A stretch of 64,000 nucleotides of DNA, taken from Asticcacaulis sp. AND118 (GTDB taxonomy: Bacteria; Pseudomonadota; Alphaproteobacteria; Caulobacterales; Caulobacteraceae). How positions within the stretch are numbered: position 1 is the stretch's first letter; every line of letters begins with the position of its first letter. Below the pieces are notes generated by a model. It saw nothing but the letters and a program-made list of their open reading frames with translations. It was not told where the DNA came from and searched no databases. The position numbers were made by a program, and so were the translations under genes. Shown here one piece after another: positions 26,071-35,033 of this stretch. The stretch covers positions 1,216,501 through 1,280,500 of the forward strand of contig NZ_CP084910.1 in the NCBI RefSeq assembly GCF_020535245.1, read 5' to 3'.

Positions 26071-27530
26071 GCGGCCGATCCTATGCCGAAGCGCTTAAGG
26101 AAGCGTTGGCCCTGAGCGCGCATGCCGTTGAGATCGAGCGCCAGCGCCAGAACAGCGTAGATGACCACGCCCGTCATCCCCTTGAGCACCAGTTCGATGA
26201 CGCCGCCCAGTGGGGGGATCAGCCGCACGACCAACACCATGACCACCGTAGCGGCGGCGGTCAGCCCTAGGTCGCGCCACGGCACGGGCAGGGCGATGGC
26301 GCGATGCCCCAGCGCCCACGACCCGATCAGGCCGATGCCGAAGCTCAGGGCCGTCGCCAGACCTGCGCCCCAAAGGCCGTAGAGCGGGATCAGCCACAGG
26401 TTCAGCCCGACATTGGCCACGGCCGGAATGGCCATGGCCAGCGTCAGCAGACGGGTCTTTTTGGACAGGGTGAAGGCCTGAAGGAAATAGTAGGTGTTGA
26501 AGCCCGACAGCAGAGCCCCGATGCTGATCAGGGCGGTGACGCTCAGGGCCTGCGCGCGCAGACCTTCGCCAATCAACAGTTGAGCGAGTGGCGCTTCGAC
26601 GGCGATCAGCCCCCCGACGGCGGGGAAAAGCACCAGCGCCATGACGCGGAACTGATCGCGGGCATGGGCTTTGAGCGCCTCCGTCCCGCCGGTTTCCAGC
26701 GCGTGGACCAGAGCCGGGCCACCCGCCGCGCCGAACCACAGGAACAGCACGTCGAGGATGCGCGAGGCGAGGCTGTAGCCGGCGTGATAGGCCCCGGCAT
26801 CGGCTTCGGACAGGTAGGCGGCGATCAGAAAGCGATCGACCGTGTAAAGGGCCAGAGTCAGGATCAGGCTGGCCGAGACCGGCAGGCCGTAATGGGCGTA
26901 TTGTCTGGCGCGGGCGGGGTCGAAGCGGCCTTTGAGCGCGCGGCCCCAGTCTTCGCGCCCCACGAACGGCAGACAGACCGCCGCGACGATCCCGGCGGCC
27001 AGCAGCGGCGCGCCGCCGCCTAAGCCGGCCCAGGCCAACAATGCGCCTAAACCGAAACCGGCAGAGGTCTGGATCATGTCGAGGGTCGAGGCCGTGCCGA
27101 CGCGGCCTTCGGAGCGCCGTTGCTCCTGCACCATCTTGATCAGGCTGCGGAAGACGACCACGCCCAGACCGCAGCCGATGGCCAGTTTGAGCGCCTGCGC
27201 ATGGGCGTCCGGCGCGGGCCACAGCCACAGGCCCAAGGCGCAGACCACGGCGAACACGACTGTGACGACGGCGAACAGGCGATAGAGGGTGCCGTACAGC
27301 GCCGGAGCTTCGGCATTTTCACGCGACTCGGCGGGGTAGAAGCGCGCCATGGCCGCTTCGATCCAGGTAAAGCACAGGGTCTGCGCCAGGCTCGACACGC
27401 CGAAGGCCAGCGCATAGCGGCCATAGTCGTCGGGCGACAGCAGGCGCGTGAAGGTGATCAGGGTGGCGAACCCGATCAGCCCTTGCAGCACATTGGCGGG
27501 GAGGTATCCCCATAGCCCTTTCCAGAACAT
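26067..27530 (-). CDS. hfsF: Holdfast oligosaccharide flippase (Wzx-like)
   Basis: 487-residue polytopic protein of the MATE/MOP polysaccharide flippase family, about 14 helices. The N-terminus GYLPANVLQGLIGFATLITFTRLLSPDDYGRYAL is the signature Wzx start. It would move the lipid-linked repeat unit to the periplasm. Lies between hfsE (28-bp gap) and hfsG (4-base overlap) in one minus-strand operon, the same order as in Caulobacter. Confidence 0.9.
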   Translation of the reverse strand: MFWKGLWGYLPANVLQGLIGFATLITFTRLLSPDDYGRYALAFGVSSLAQTLCFTWIEAAMARFYPAESRENAEAPALYGTLYRLFAVVTVVFAVVCALGLWLWPAPDAHAQALKLAIGCGLGVVVFRSLIKMVQEQRRSEGRVGTASTLDMIQTSAGFGLGALLAWAGLGGGAPLLAAGIVAAVCLPFVGREDWGRALKGRFDPARARQYAHYGLPVSASLILTLALYTVDRFLIAAYLSEADAGAYHAGYSLASRILDVLFLWFGAAGGPALVHALETGGTEALKAHARDQFRVMALVLFPAVGGLIAVEAPLAQLLIGEGLRAQALSVTALISIGALLSGFNTYYFLQAFTLSKKTRLLTLAMAIPAVANVGLNLWLIPLYGLWGAGLATALSFGIGLIGSWALGHRAIALPVPWRDLGLTAAATVVMVLVVRLIPPLGGVIELVLKGMTGVVIYAVLALALDLNGMRAQGQRFLKRFGIGSAA

Positions 27531-27558
27531 CAGCGCCTCATCCCGACCCGGCTACAGC

Positions 27559-29127
27559 TTAACGGATGGCGTGGCGGTCGCCAAGGATGCAGGGCACCGT
27601 CATGGCCATGATGTACAGGTCGAGCCAGAAGGACTGACGCTCGATATAGTCGATATCGAGTTGCACGCGGCGGCGCACGTCTTCGGCGGTGACCAGCGCG
27701 CCGCGCGAGCCCTTGATGGCGGCCCAGCCGGTCATGCCGGGCTTCATGCGGTGCCGCCAGGCGTATTCGGCGACCAGTTTGGCCGAATCCTCATCGCCGG
27801 TCTTCATGCCGATGGCGTGGGGGCGCGGGCCGACCAGCGACATGTCGCCTTTCAGCACGTTGAACAGTTGCGGCAGTTCATCGAGGCTGGTCTTGCGGAT
27901 GAAGCGCCCGACGCGGGTGACGCGGTCGTCGTCGCGCGACACCTGACGCGCAGCGGTCGCATCGGTCGCTTCGGTGCGCATCGAGCGGAACTTCCACACG
28001 TGGATGGCTTCGTTGTTCAGGCCGTGGCGGCGCTGACGGAAGAAGACCGGGCCGGGGCTGTCGAGTTTGATCAGCACCGCGACGACCGCCATGATCGGTG
28101 CGAAGACGGTCAGGGCGATGGCGCCGATGACCATGTCCTGAATGCGTTTCTGAAAGGCCTTGCGGCCATCGTTGCCGAGGCCCGACACGCGGGTCAGCGG
28201 TTGTTCCGACAGGCGCGACAGGGCCTGTTCGCGGCCGCTTTCGCTATCGACATCGACCAGCAGCGACACCTGGTTGGGCAGCAGGCTGAGGCGTTTGATC
28301 AGGCCTTCGACGCGGGCGCGGGCCGCCGGATCGACGGCGACGACCACCTGATCGACATAGGGCGTGATCTTGTGCGTGAGTAGCGCCTCGGTGTCGCCCA
28401 GCACCGGCACGCCGGCCAGCGCGTCGGGCGAGCGCGACAGGCGGTCGTCGAATATGCCGAGTATATTGACGTCGCGACGTTGTAAGGCCGCTTCGATCAG
28501 GGTCCGGGCGTGACGGGTGGCCCCGACGATGACGATATTGGGCGTCAACAACCCCTTGCGCCGCCAGCGGGCAACCAGGACGAAGGCCGCGCCGTGCAGG
28601 GCGGACAGCCCCAGCAGCGCGCCCGTGCTCCACAGCCCGAAGACGGGCATCAGAACACCGGCGCGGCCGGTCAGGAGCGCGGCGCACAGACCGGCGATGC
28701 CGGCAATGGCCACGGCGCCCCCCACGCGGGCGAGGTGCCCGCCGAGGTGCTCCTGACGGCGATAGCGATAAAGGTCGAAGCTTTTCAGCGTCCAGGCAAG
28801 GGTGACGGCGGCCGCCAGCAGCGGTAGGACGTCGGCGGCCAGCGCCGTCTGCCAGCCGGTGGCGGACAGGCCCTGCGCGACGAACAGGCTGACGCCCGCG
28901 ATGAGCAGCAGATCGCTGAAACGGAAGAGGTAGGCATAGGCCTCATTGGCGCGGCGCTCGCGCAGCGACACCAGACGTTCGGGTCGGAAAGGCCCGCGCT
29001 TCTGATCGGGAGCCGCGCTGACGGCGGGTCCGCCGCTGAGGCCCTGACGCCGCAGGGCCGGATCGCCGGAGGCGGGCGCATCGGCGGGGCGGACAGGCGA
29101 GGGGGCGCTGGGCTGGGCGTCGATCAT
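27559..29127 (-). CDS. hfsE: Holdfast priming sugar-phosphate transferase
   Basis: About 522 residues. N-terminal disordered Pro/Ala-rich part, four membrane helices with a CoA-binding-like domain (residues about 80-300), then the bacterial sugar transferase domain with a helix ([21 protein letters not shown]), [47 protein letters not shown], and a late [10 protein letters not shown]. It transfers a sugar phosphate from UDP-sugar to undecaprenyl phosphate and starts the repeat unit. ATG 29127 chosen; GTG 29190 is also possible. First gene of the hfsEFGH operon. Confidence 0.9.
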   Translation of the reverse strand: MIDAQPSAPSPVRPADAPASGDPALRRQGLSGGPAVSAAPDQKRGPFRPERLVSLRERRANEAYAYLFRFSDLLLIAGVSLFVAQGLSATGWQTALAADVLPLLAAAVTLAWTLKSFDLYRYRRQEHLGGHLARVGGAVAIAGIAGLCAALLTGRAGVLMPVFGLWSTGALLGLSALHGAAFVLVARWRRKGLLTPNIVIVGATRHARTLIEAALQRRDVNILGIFDDRLSRSPDALAGVPVLGDTEALLTHKITPYVDQVVVAVDPAARARVEGLIKRLSLLPNQVSLLVDVDSESGREQALSRLSEQPLTRVSGLGNDGRKAFQKRIQDMVIGAIALTVFAPIMAVVAVLIKLDSPGPVFFRQRRHGLNNEAIHVWKFRSMRTEATDATAARQVSRDDDRVTRVGRFIRKTSLDELPQLFNVLKGDMSLVGPRPHAIGMKTGDEDSAKLVAEYAWRHRMKPGMTGWAAIKGSRGALVTAEDVRRRVQLDIDYIERQSFWLDLYIMAMTVPCILGDRHAIR

Positions 29128-29349
29128 GGGAGTCTGGCGTGTCCGTTCTGGATCATTTGGCGGGAGGGTTGGGAGGTGTTTCGCGGACACCCTGACACGC
29201 GGCGTTTAGATAACCGTTAACGCAAGCCCCTTTTCCATAAGGCAAATCGCGATTTTTCGGTGCGGCGGCGATGTTCACACTTTTCGGGAGCGGGGTCTTT
29301 AATGACCGTTGCCATTTGCGGCAAGTCAGGCTAAGTGAACCCTTGCAAC

Positions 29350-29440
29350 GGAGACGTGCCCGAGAGGCCGAAGGGACTCGTTTGCTAAATGAGCGTACCC
29401 CAAAAGGGTACCGTGGGTTCGAATCCCACCGTCTCCGCCA
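29350..29440 (+). tRNA. tRNA-Ser (GCT)
   Basis: 91 nt including encoded CCA. Acceptor GGAGACG pairs with CGTCTCC, discriminator G. The anticodon loop TTTGCTAAA gives anticodon GCT (serine). The long variable arm CGTACCCCAAAAGGGTACCG and a TTCGAAT T-loop are typical of class II tRNA-Ser. It marks the edge of the accessory patch to the right. Confidence 0.96.
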
Positions 29441-29485
29441 TCAAACAAAAAGACCGGCCCCAAAAGGGCCGGTCTTTTTGTTTGA
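29441..29485 (+). terminator. Strong terminator after tRNA-Ser
   Basis: A 20-bp perfect stem (29441-29460 with 29466-29485) with a GACCGGCCC core and flanking A and T tracts, starting on the base after the tRNA CCA end. Confidence 0.9.
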
Positions 29486-29490
29486 TCGAC

Positions 29491-29586
29491 GCGGTGGGGA
29501 CTTGAACCCACGGGGAGATGGGGTTCGAAAACGCCGCCTTAAGGCGGCGTTTCGGCGGAGCGCAGCGGAGCCAATCCCACTGTCTC
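29491..29586. other. tRNA-Ser 3'-end remnants (attachment-site scar)
   Basis: GGGTTCGAA (29521-29529) and ATCCCACTGTCTC (29574-29586), joined, match the tRNA-Ser 3' end with one mismatch. They are split by a 44-bp insert that starts with a 24-bp perfect palindrome (29529-29552). Just upstream, 29491-29513 resembles an inverted T-arm of the same tRNA (GGACTTGAACCCACGG). This looks like the remains of integration or excision at the tRNA 3' end. Confidence 0.5.
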
Positions 29587-29808
29587 GGTACTAAAAAGCC
29601 AGTTTCAGGCCGCGTTTCGGCGTAGTGCATGGATATCTCAGAGATAGCGTCTTCTTGTATTTCAGAAGCGCGTTAGCATGCAGTTTTACTTGATTTTTTT
29701 AGTTTGCATTTTTTGAATGTTTCCTTATTGTTCTGCACGTGTTGGTTGCCAATATAGGCTGGCAGCAGTGTGGAAATTAAATAGGTTTGACGGGGAAGGG
29801 GGAATGAA

Positions 29809-30531
29809 GTGTCGGGCATAGCGGAAATGCTGGCGCAAGTGCTGCCGATCAAAACAATCTATGAAGATGCTGCACAGCCTGCGGTACGCCAAATAGGAAT
29901 GGCTGCAGAAGATGTAGTGAAGTGTCTACGTCTAGCATTAGCACCAGTTCAATTCTTAGGCGTGCAGCAAGACCGCTACCGGGATTTCCTTGTTAATAGT
30001 GTCAAAAAGGTTCCCGAGGAAAAGCGAATTACGCCACCGCCACAGATTTTGGGGCCTATTATAGAGGCTCTAAGATACGAGCCGGAAGGTACGCCTTTGG
30101 ATGAAATTGCGTCTAACCTTTTGGCTACATCAATGAATGCTGATACAGTTGAGAAGGCGCATCCAGCTTATACTGGGTTGATCAAGCAATTATCGCGTGA
30201 TGAAATTGTTATAATTAAAGAGCTGTATCACCGATCACATACGCATGTATTGACGGCCGATTATGTGGAGTTTCAAGGCGAATTTGGGCCTTACATGGGC
30301 TTCCAGAATCATCAGCGCCTTGATGATACGTTTCCGTGGCATGATCTGCATTTCCCCAACAATAAAGATTTTTATATCAACCACCTTCATTCACTCGGGC
30401 TGGGCGGCATATTTAGCGTCGATGGTAAGGCCCTGCGCAATGACAACGGCCTTCAAATCGGCACCTACGAAAAGAAGCGCTTGGATTTATCTGATTTTGG
30501 ACGTGCTTTCGCTGAAGCCTGTCGTTTGTAA
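29809..30531 (+). CDS. DUF4393 / Abi-alpha family protein
   Basis: 240-residue protein that I recognise as the DUF4393 (abortive infection alpha) family from the block VPEEKRITPPPQILGPIIEALRYEPEG followed by LDEIASNLLATSMNADTVEKAHPAYTGLIKQLSRDE. The N-terminus (about residues 1-75) is helical, the C-terminus (150-240) less conserved. Family members are linked by annotation to phage abortive infection; the mechanism is not established. It starts with GTG after a purine-rich GGGGAAGGGGGAA site. Base composition is clearly more AT-rich than the window, and it lies beside a tRNA scar, so it was probably acquired by transfer. No partner gene is adjacent. Confidence 0.8.
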   Translation: MSGIAEMLAQVLPIKTIYEDAAQPAVRQIGMAAEDVVKCLRLALAPVQFLGVQQDRYRDFLVNSVKKVPEEKRITPPPQILGPIIEALRYEPEGTPLDEIASNLLATSMNADTVEKAHPAYTGLIKQLSRDEIVIIKELYHRSHTHVLTADYVEFQGEFGPYMGFQNHQRLDDTFPWHDLHFPNNKDFYINHLHSLGLGGIFSVDGKALRNDNGLQIGTYEKKRLDLSDFGRAFAEACRL

Positions 30532-30602
30532 TGTGACTTATTGAACTGTTAATGCGCGTGGTTGAAAACTGCTAAAATGTGCTCTTCACATTTAGAGATG
30601 TG

Positions 30603-30800
30603 TCAACGTAAGCATAGGTCTAGCTTTATACGTAACGAAATGCCGCCCCGCCCCAAGCTTGCCCCGCGCTCGAACCCTTCGGCGTAGTAGTTCTCGCCGA
30701 GTCTCAGGATCGGTGTAGAGGGCATGTCCGGCTTGCCAGTGCCGCCGCCGTGGAGCCAGCCGGCCTGAAAGCCAGTTCGGAACTCATCGTCTCGTTTCAT
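30603..30800 (-). CDS. Small hypothetical protein
   Basis: 65 residues. GGAGGAA is spaced 8 bases from the ATG at 30800. The chain FRTGFQAGWLHGGGTGK...YYAEGFERGASLGRGG has a normal, Gly-rich coding look up to about residue 55. Not recognised. No signal peptide or membrane segment. Possibly an accessory-region gene. Confidence 0.55.
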   Translation of the reverse strand: MKRDDEFRTGFQAGWLHGGGTGKPDMPSTPILRLGENYYAEGFERGASLGRGGISLRIKLDLCLR

Positions 30801-30904
30801 CGGGGTTCCTCCGCGCCTTAACTATGTCAGGCCGGGCGGTAACGGACAAATGCCAATGCGGTGAGCGGCTTATTGCTTATGCGCTGGCCTCAGGCGCGCA
30901 GCGC

Positions 30905-30939
30905 CATTCACCCGAGCGTCATCCGACGTCGGGTGAATG
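30905..30939. repeat. Intergenic inverted repeat
   Basis: CATTCACCCGA (30905-30915) and TCGGGTGAATG (30929-30939) form an exact 11-bp inverted repeat with a 13-base loop, in the otherwise empty 30801-30980 gap. Confidence 0.5.
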
Positions 30940-30984
30940 TAGTCATCCCAAATTTTGAGAGGGCTTATCGCCGGAACTTTAAAA

Positions 30985-31002
30985 ACTGACGTCCGCGTCA
31001 GT
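30985..31002 (-). terminator. Terminator overlapping the stop of a small membrane ORF
   Basis: ACTGACG (30985-30991) pairs with CGTCAGT (30996-31002); on the minus strand a T-run follows. The stem contains the TGA of the small ORF at 30998-31138. Confidence 0.7.
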
Positions 31003-31138
31003 TATGTCCCCAAAGTTCGCTGGCGATGACGGAGATGAGAACGGCGACGCCGTAGGCGCCGATACCTGCTACGATGATACTCAACATTACGCTTTCCACT
31101 TTGCCTGTACTTTCTTCTTGTTTTGACATTGATGTCAT
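30998..31138 (-). CDS. Small single-pass membrane protein
   Basis: 46 codons (or 43 from the ATG at 31129). A short charged N-terminus (MSKQEESTGKVESV) is followed by one hydrophobic helix, LSIIVAGIGAYGVAVLISVI, and a short tail ASELWGHN. The terminator that overlaps the stop codon supports a real transcript. Too short to assign; it resembles small subunits of respiratory or transport complexes in form only. A longer in-frame ORF upstream has no coding character. Confidence 0.55.
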   Translation of the reverse strand: MTSMSKQEESTGKVESVMLSIIVAGIGAYGVAVLISVIASELWGHN

Positions 31139-31306
31139 AAAATAAATTTTCCGTCTATACCGTTCGCCTGTGGGGCTAGTCATATTTTTGTTACACGGTT
31201 TCAGGCGTTTTATGTCAGCGCCGACATATGAGGTTTTGCCGCTCCGCCTCTGGCAATCGTAACCGGACCGCCTACATAAGCCCTTACAAGTTATATGAGG
31301 CGCATC

Positions 31307-32296
31307 ATGGTTCCGTTTTCCATTCTGGATTTGTCGCAGGTCGGGGAGGGGAACAGCGTTGCCGACGCCTTCGCCAATACGGCGCGCATGGCGCGTCAAG
31401 CCGAAGAGCTGGGTTATAACCGCTACTGGCTGGCCGAACATCACGGCATGCCGGGTGTGGCGTCTTCGGCGACGGCGGTGGCTATCGGCCATGTCGGACA
31501 TCACACCTCGAAAATCCGCATAGGCTCCGGCGGCATCATGCTGCCCAATCACGCGCCGCTGATTATTGCCGAGCAGTTCGGCACGCTGGAGGCCCTGTTC
31601 CCTGGTCGGGTCGATCTGGGGCTGGGCCGTGCGCCGGGCACGGACATGCGCACGGCGCGGGCGCTGCGTCGGAATATGGAGAATGGCGTCGATAGCTTCC
31701 CCTACGATGTGGCCGAGCTACAGGCCTATATGGAACCCCCTAACGGGACCGAGCCGATCCTGGCCGTGCCGGGGTCTGGGGCGAAGGTGCCGATCTGGGT
31801 GCTGGGGTCGAGCACGTACGGCGCGCAACTGGCGGCGCAGATGGGGCTGCCTTATGCGTTCGCTTCGCACTTTGCGCCGGACCTGCTGCATCAGGCGCTG
31901 CGTATCTATCGTCAGCAGTACCGTCCGTCGCCGCAAAATCCTGAGCCGAAGGTGATGGTGGGCGTGATGGGCGTGGCCGCCGATACGGACGAAGAGGCGA
32001 AGTATCTCTTCACCTCGATGCAGCAGGCGTTTGCGGCGTTGCGCCGTAATGAGCGCAAGCCGTTCCCGGCGCCGGTGCGCGGGCTGCAACTCAGCCCCGA
32101 AGAGCGGCAGATGGTCGATCACATGCTGCAATATGCGGTGGTGGGGTCGTCGGAGACGATCAACCGCACGCTGGAGACTTTTCTGGCGGCGACCGGGGCG
32201 GATGAACTGATCGTCTCCATGCCGATCCACGATGTCGAGGCGCGGCTGAGGTCGGTGGAAATCTTCAGCCGGTCGCCGTCGATGCAGAAGGTTTAG
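31307..32296 (+). CDS. Luciferase-like (LLM class) flavin-dependent oxidoreductase
   Basis: 329-residue TIM-barrel bacterial-luciferase family monooxygenase of the YhbW/MsnO8 group. Typical blocks: [11 protein letters not shown] at the start, [67 protein letters not shown], and [25 protein letters not shown]. It uses reduced flavin; the substrate is unknown. The ATG at 31307 (GAGG 6 bases upstream) is preferred over that at 31295. Flanked on the left by the accessory patch. Confidence 0.92.
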   Translation: MVPFSILDLSQVGEGNSVADAFANTARMARQAEELGYNRYWLAEHHGMPGVASSATAVAIGHVGHHTSKIRIGSGGIMLPNHAPLIIAEQFGTLEALFPGRVDLGLGRAPGTDMRTARALRRNMENGVDSFPYDVAELQAYMEPPNGTEPILAVPGSGAKVPIWVLGSSTYGAQLAAQMGLPYAFASHFAPDLLHQALRIYRQQYRPSPQNPEPKVMVGVMGVAADTDEEAKYLFTSMQQAFAALRRNERKPFPAPVRGLQLSPEERQMVDHMLQYAVVGSSETINRTLETFLAATGADELIVSMPIHDVEARLRSVEIFSRSPSMQKV

Positions 32297-32297
32297 C

Positions 32298-32400
32298 TTA
32301 CCCCACCGTCGGCTTCGCCGCCACCTCCCCATGTGATGGGAGGTGGGGCGGTGGGGACATCTGCTCCCAGTTACGGGTGCAGGGGCTGTGCCCCTGCTAT
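32298..32400. repeat. GC-rich palindromic repeat (family C-like)
   Basis: CCCCACCG and CCACCTCCC on the left pair with GGGAGGTGG and CGGTGGGG on the right; a separate GCAGGGG...CCCCTGC stem lies at 32379-32397. It fills the gap between convergent genes and resembles in style the elements at 35669-35773, 38367-38456 and 56903-57033. Confidence 0.55.
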
Positions 32401-32585
32401 CCAACGCGGATATTGTTGAGCGAGCCCAGCAGGCCGAAGACCTGAAGCAGCCAGACCACGACGCCGATGACGACGACGGCGTTGAGGATATTTTTGATCT
32501 TCGGGTCCATCGGAATATAGGTGTTGACGAGCCACAGAAGCACGCCGACGACGATCAGGATGGCGACCAGAGACAGAAGGGACAT
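32397..32585 (-). CDS. Thivi_2564-family small membrane protein
   Basis: 62 residues with two membrane helices (SLVAILIVVGVLLWLVNTYI and LNAVVVIGVVVWLLQVFGLLG) joined by MDPKIKN. I recognise the LWLVNTYIPMDPKIKNILN pattern of the Thivi_2564 family. Function unknown. AGGAAAT precedes the ATG. Convergent with the LLM oxidoreductase gene. Confidence 0.8.
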   Translation of the reverse strand: MSLLSLVAILIVVGVLLWLVNTYIPMDPKIKNILNAVVVIGVVVWLLQVFGLLGSLNNIRVG

Positions 32586-32712
32586 GGTGATTTCCTCATA
32601 AGGCAGGGATTTACTTCCCTCGATATGGAAACATCATGTCTGCGTGCGGCTCAGGTTTGAATGTACGGTTCGTCGTCGAAAAATAAAGACGTTATGGTTG
32701 ACCCTGGGTGTG

Positions 32713-34857
32713 TCAGGCGACCTTCGCGGCGGCATAGGCCTCGATGGCGGCGGCCGGGCGACCGATCAGATAGCCCTGCGCCTCGCGGCACTTCATGGCC
32801 TTGAGCGCGTCCATCTGGGCTTCGGTTTCGACGCCTTCGGCGGTGATGTGCACGCCCAGCGCTTCGGCCATATCCGTGATGGCGCGGATGATCGACAGGG
32901 CGTTCTGGTCGTGCGGCAGGTCGCGGACGAAGGACTGATCGATCTTGATCTTGTCGAACGGGAAGGCGCGCAGATAGCTCAGCGAGGAATAGCCGGTGCC
33001 GAAGTCGTCCATGGCGATGCGCACGCCCATGTCGCGAACCGTGTTGAGGACCTTCAGATTGTGTTTTTCGTCGGCTAGCAGCACGCTTTCGGTGATTTCC
33101 AGCTCCAGACGGCGCGGGTCGAGCCCGGAGGCCTTCAGCGCGCTCTTGACGAGGTCGGGCAGGGAGCCGTGGCGGAACTGCAGCGGTGAGATGTTGACGG
33201 CGACGCGCCACGGTGTGGGCCACAGGACGGCCCGACGGCAGGCTTCGCGCAGCACCCAGTCGCCGATGGGGCCGATCAGGCCGCTGTCTTCGGCCACGGG
33301 GATGAATTCGCCGGGCGAGACCATGCCGCGGACCGGGTGATGCCAGCGCAGAAGCGCCTCGAACGACACCACTTCGCCGCTGTCGAGATTGAGGAGCGGC
33401 TGAAAGTGCAGTTCGAACTGATCGGCGGCCAGGGCGGCGCGCAGTTCATGCTCCATTTCGAGGCGCTGCTGCACCACGGCGTCCATCTCGGCGTGGTAGA
33501 AGCACCAGCCGCTGCGGCCTTCGGACTTGACGCGATAAAGGGCGAGGTCGGCGCGCGACAGCAGGTTGTTGGCGTCGGCGGCGTCTTCGGGAGCCAGCGC
33601 GATGCCGACGCTCACCCCGGCTTCGAGGCGCATGCCGTTGATGTCGAAGGGGGCCTTCATGATCTCAAGCAGACGCTCGGCCAGATAGCTGGCGTCTTCG
33701 GGGCGCTCGATATTCTGGATGATGGCGAATTCGTCGCCACCCATGCGGGCGATGAAGTCGCCCTTGCGCACGCAGAGTTTCAGGCGGTCGCCGACCTGAC
33801 GCAGCAGGGCGTCGCCGGCGAGGTGGCCGAAGGAGTCGTTGACGGTTTTGAAGCGGTCGAGGTCGAGGCAGTGCAGGGCGATGCGGTGGCCGTGGCGTTG
33901 AACGCGGCACAGGGCCTGATCGATCTCGTGGCTGTAGAGGGTGCGGTTGCCGAGGCCGGTCAGCGGATCGTAATGCGCCAGTTGCGCGATGCGCGCTTCG
34001 GCCTCCTTTTGTTCGGTCAGGTCGATGCCGAGCGTCAGAATGCTGTCCGGCGCGCCGTCGGGACCGCGCAGCACGGTCTTTTTGAGTTGCACCGTGCGCT
34101 GACGCTCGCCGTTATAGATGGCTTCTTCCTCGATCATCACCGCTTCGCCGCTGGCCAGAACGCGGCGGTCGGAGCGGGTGAAGGTGTCGGCCTGGTCCGC
34201 GGGGAAGATGTCGTGACTGGTCTTGCCGATCACGTCGGCGCGCTTGACGCCCAGCATGTCTTCGCCGGCCGGATTGATAAGCTTGAGGCGCGAATGGGCG
34301 TCCTTGACCAGCACCATGGCCGGGATGTTGTCGATAATGGTGTTGAGGAAGGACTGATGGCGCTGGGACTCGGCGCTGAGGCGGATCAGGTCGGCGACCA
34401 TTTCGCGCTGTTGCAGCAGACTGTCCTGCAGGTCGTCATTCATCGCCTTGAGGATCGACAGGGTGGTGCCGACCCCGGCATAGGCCCCGTCGCGCGTAAC
34501 GATAAAGCCGCGCAGCAGTTCCGAGGCGCGCTCGGCCAGGGCCGTCTGCATGAAGTCGCGCAGGGAGGTATCGGCATCGACGATCAGCGGATTGGTGTCC
34601 ATCATGGTGGTCACCGACTTGGCGCCGAACAGGGCGCGCCCGTATTCGGCGGCCATCTTGAGATTGAAGCTGTGGCGCTCGATCAGGCCCAGCACGCTGC
34701 CGCGCGCGTCGACCACCGCCATGACCAGCAGGTCGGAGTTGTCGCGAAAGGCGTCGTAGATTTGTGAGTTTGTGGTTTGCGGCGAGGCGGGCTCCACCGT
34801 ATCCGTGATATCCGAAACCTGCGCTGCTTTTTGCATTACCGAAGTCCAGTGCGTCAT
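32713..34857 (-). CDS. c-di-GMP GGDEF-EAL protein with PAS and CBS-like N-terminus
   Basis: 714 residues. N-terminal about 150 residues look like a CBS-type sensory module (VVDARGSVLGLIERHSFNL, VTRDGAYAGVGTTLSIL), then a PAS domain (about 165-285), GGDEF (about 290-450) and EAL (about 470-705). The cyclase signature MGGDEF is intact, with an allosteric I-site RKGD five residues upstream. The phosphodiesterase motifs FEALLRW, DDFGTGYSS and EGVET are also intact, so both activities are possible. Likely modulates motility or holdfast through c-di-GMP. AAGG precedes the ATG. Confidence 0.92.
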   Translation of the reverse strand: MTHWTSVMQKAAQVSDITDTVEPASPQTTNSQIYDAFRDNSDLLVMAVVDARGSVLGLIERHSFNLKMAAEYGRALFGAKSVTTMMDTNPLIVDADTSLRDFMQTALAERASELLRGFIVTRDGAYAGVGTTLSILKAMNDDLQDSLLQQREMVADLIRLSAESQRHQSFLNTIIDNIPAMVLVKDAHSRLKLINPAGEDMLGVKRADVIGKTSHDIFPADQADTFTRSDRRVLASGEAVMIEEEAIYNGERQRTVQLKKTVLRGPDGAPDSILTLGIDLTEQKEAEARIAQLAHYDPLTGLGNRTLYSHEIDQALCRVQRHGHRIALHCLDLDRFKTVNDSFGHLAGDALLRQVGDRLKLCVRKGDFIARMGGDEFAIIQNIERPEDASYLAERLLEIMKAPFDINGMRLEAGVSVGIALAPEDAADANNLLSRADLALYRVKSEGRSGWCFYHAEMDAVVQQRLEMEHELRAALAADQFELHFQPLLNLDSGEVVSFEALLRWHHPVRGMVSPGEFIPVAEDSGLIGPIGDWVLREACRRAVLWPTPWRVAVNISPLQFRHGSLPDLVKSALKASGLDPRRLELEITESVLLADEKHNLKVLNTVRDMGVRIAMDDFGTGYSSLSYLRAFPFDKIKIDQSFVRDLPHDQNALSIIRAITDMAEALGVHITAEGVETEAQMDALKAMKCREAQGYLIGRPAAAIEAYAAAKVA

Positions 34858-35033
34858 AAAACCTTCACAAAACTCAAACGCGTACGCCTACTGCGTGTCT
34901 TGTTTGAATAATAGAGAAAGTGTCTGAATTTCGGTTTAACAGGTGAAAAATTATACTTGAATTATACTTATGTCCGTTTACGGATGAAAAGCGTATATTG
35001 TGACAAAACATCGAACGATGTTACGTTTTTCGT

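Noticed and set aside
29271..29594. 107-codon ORF spanning tRNA-Ser
   Set aside because: Runs through the tRNA and its terminator; not a protein gene.
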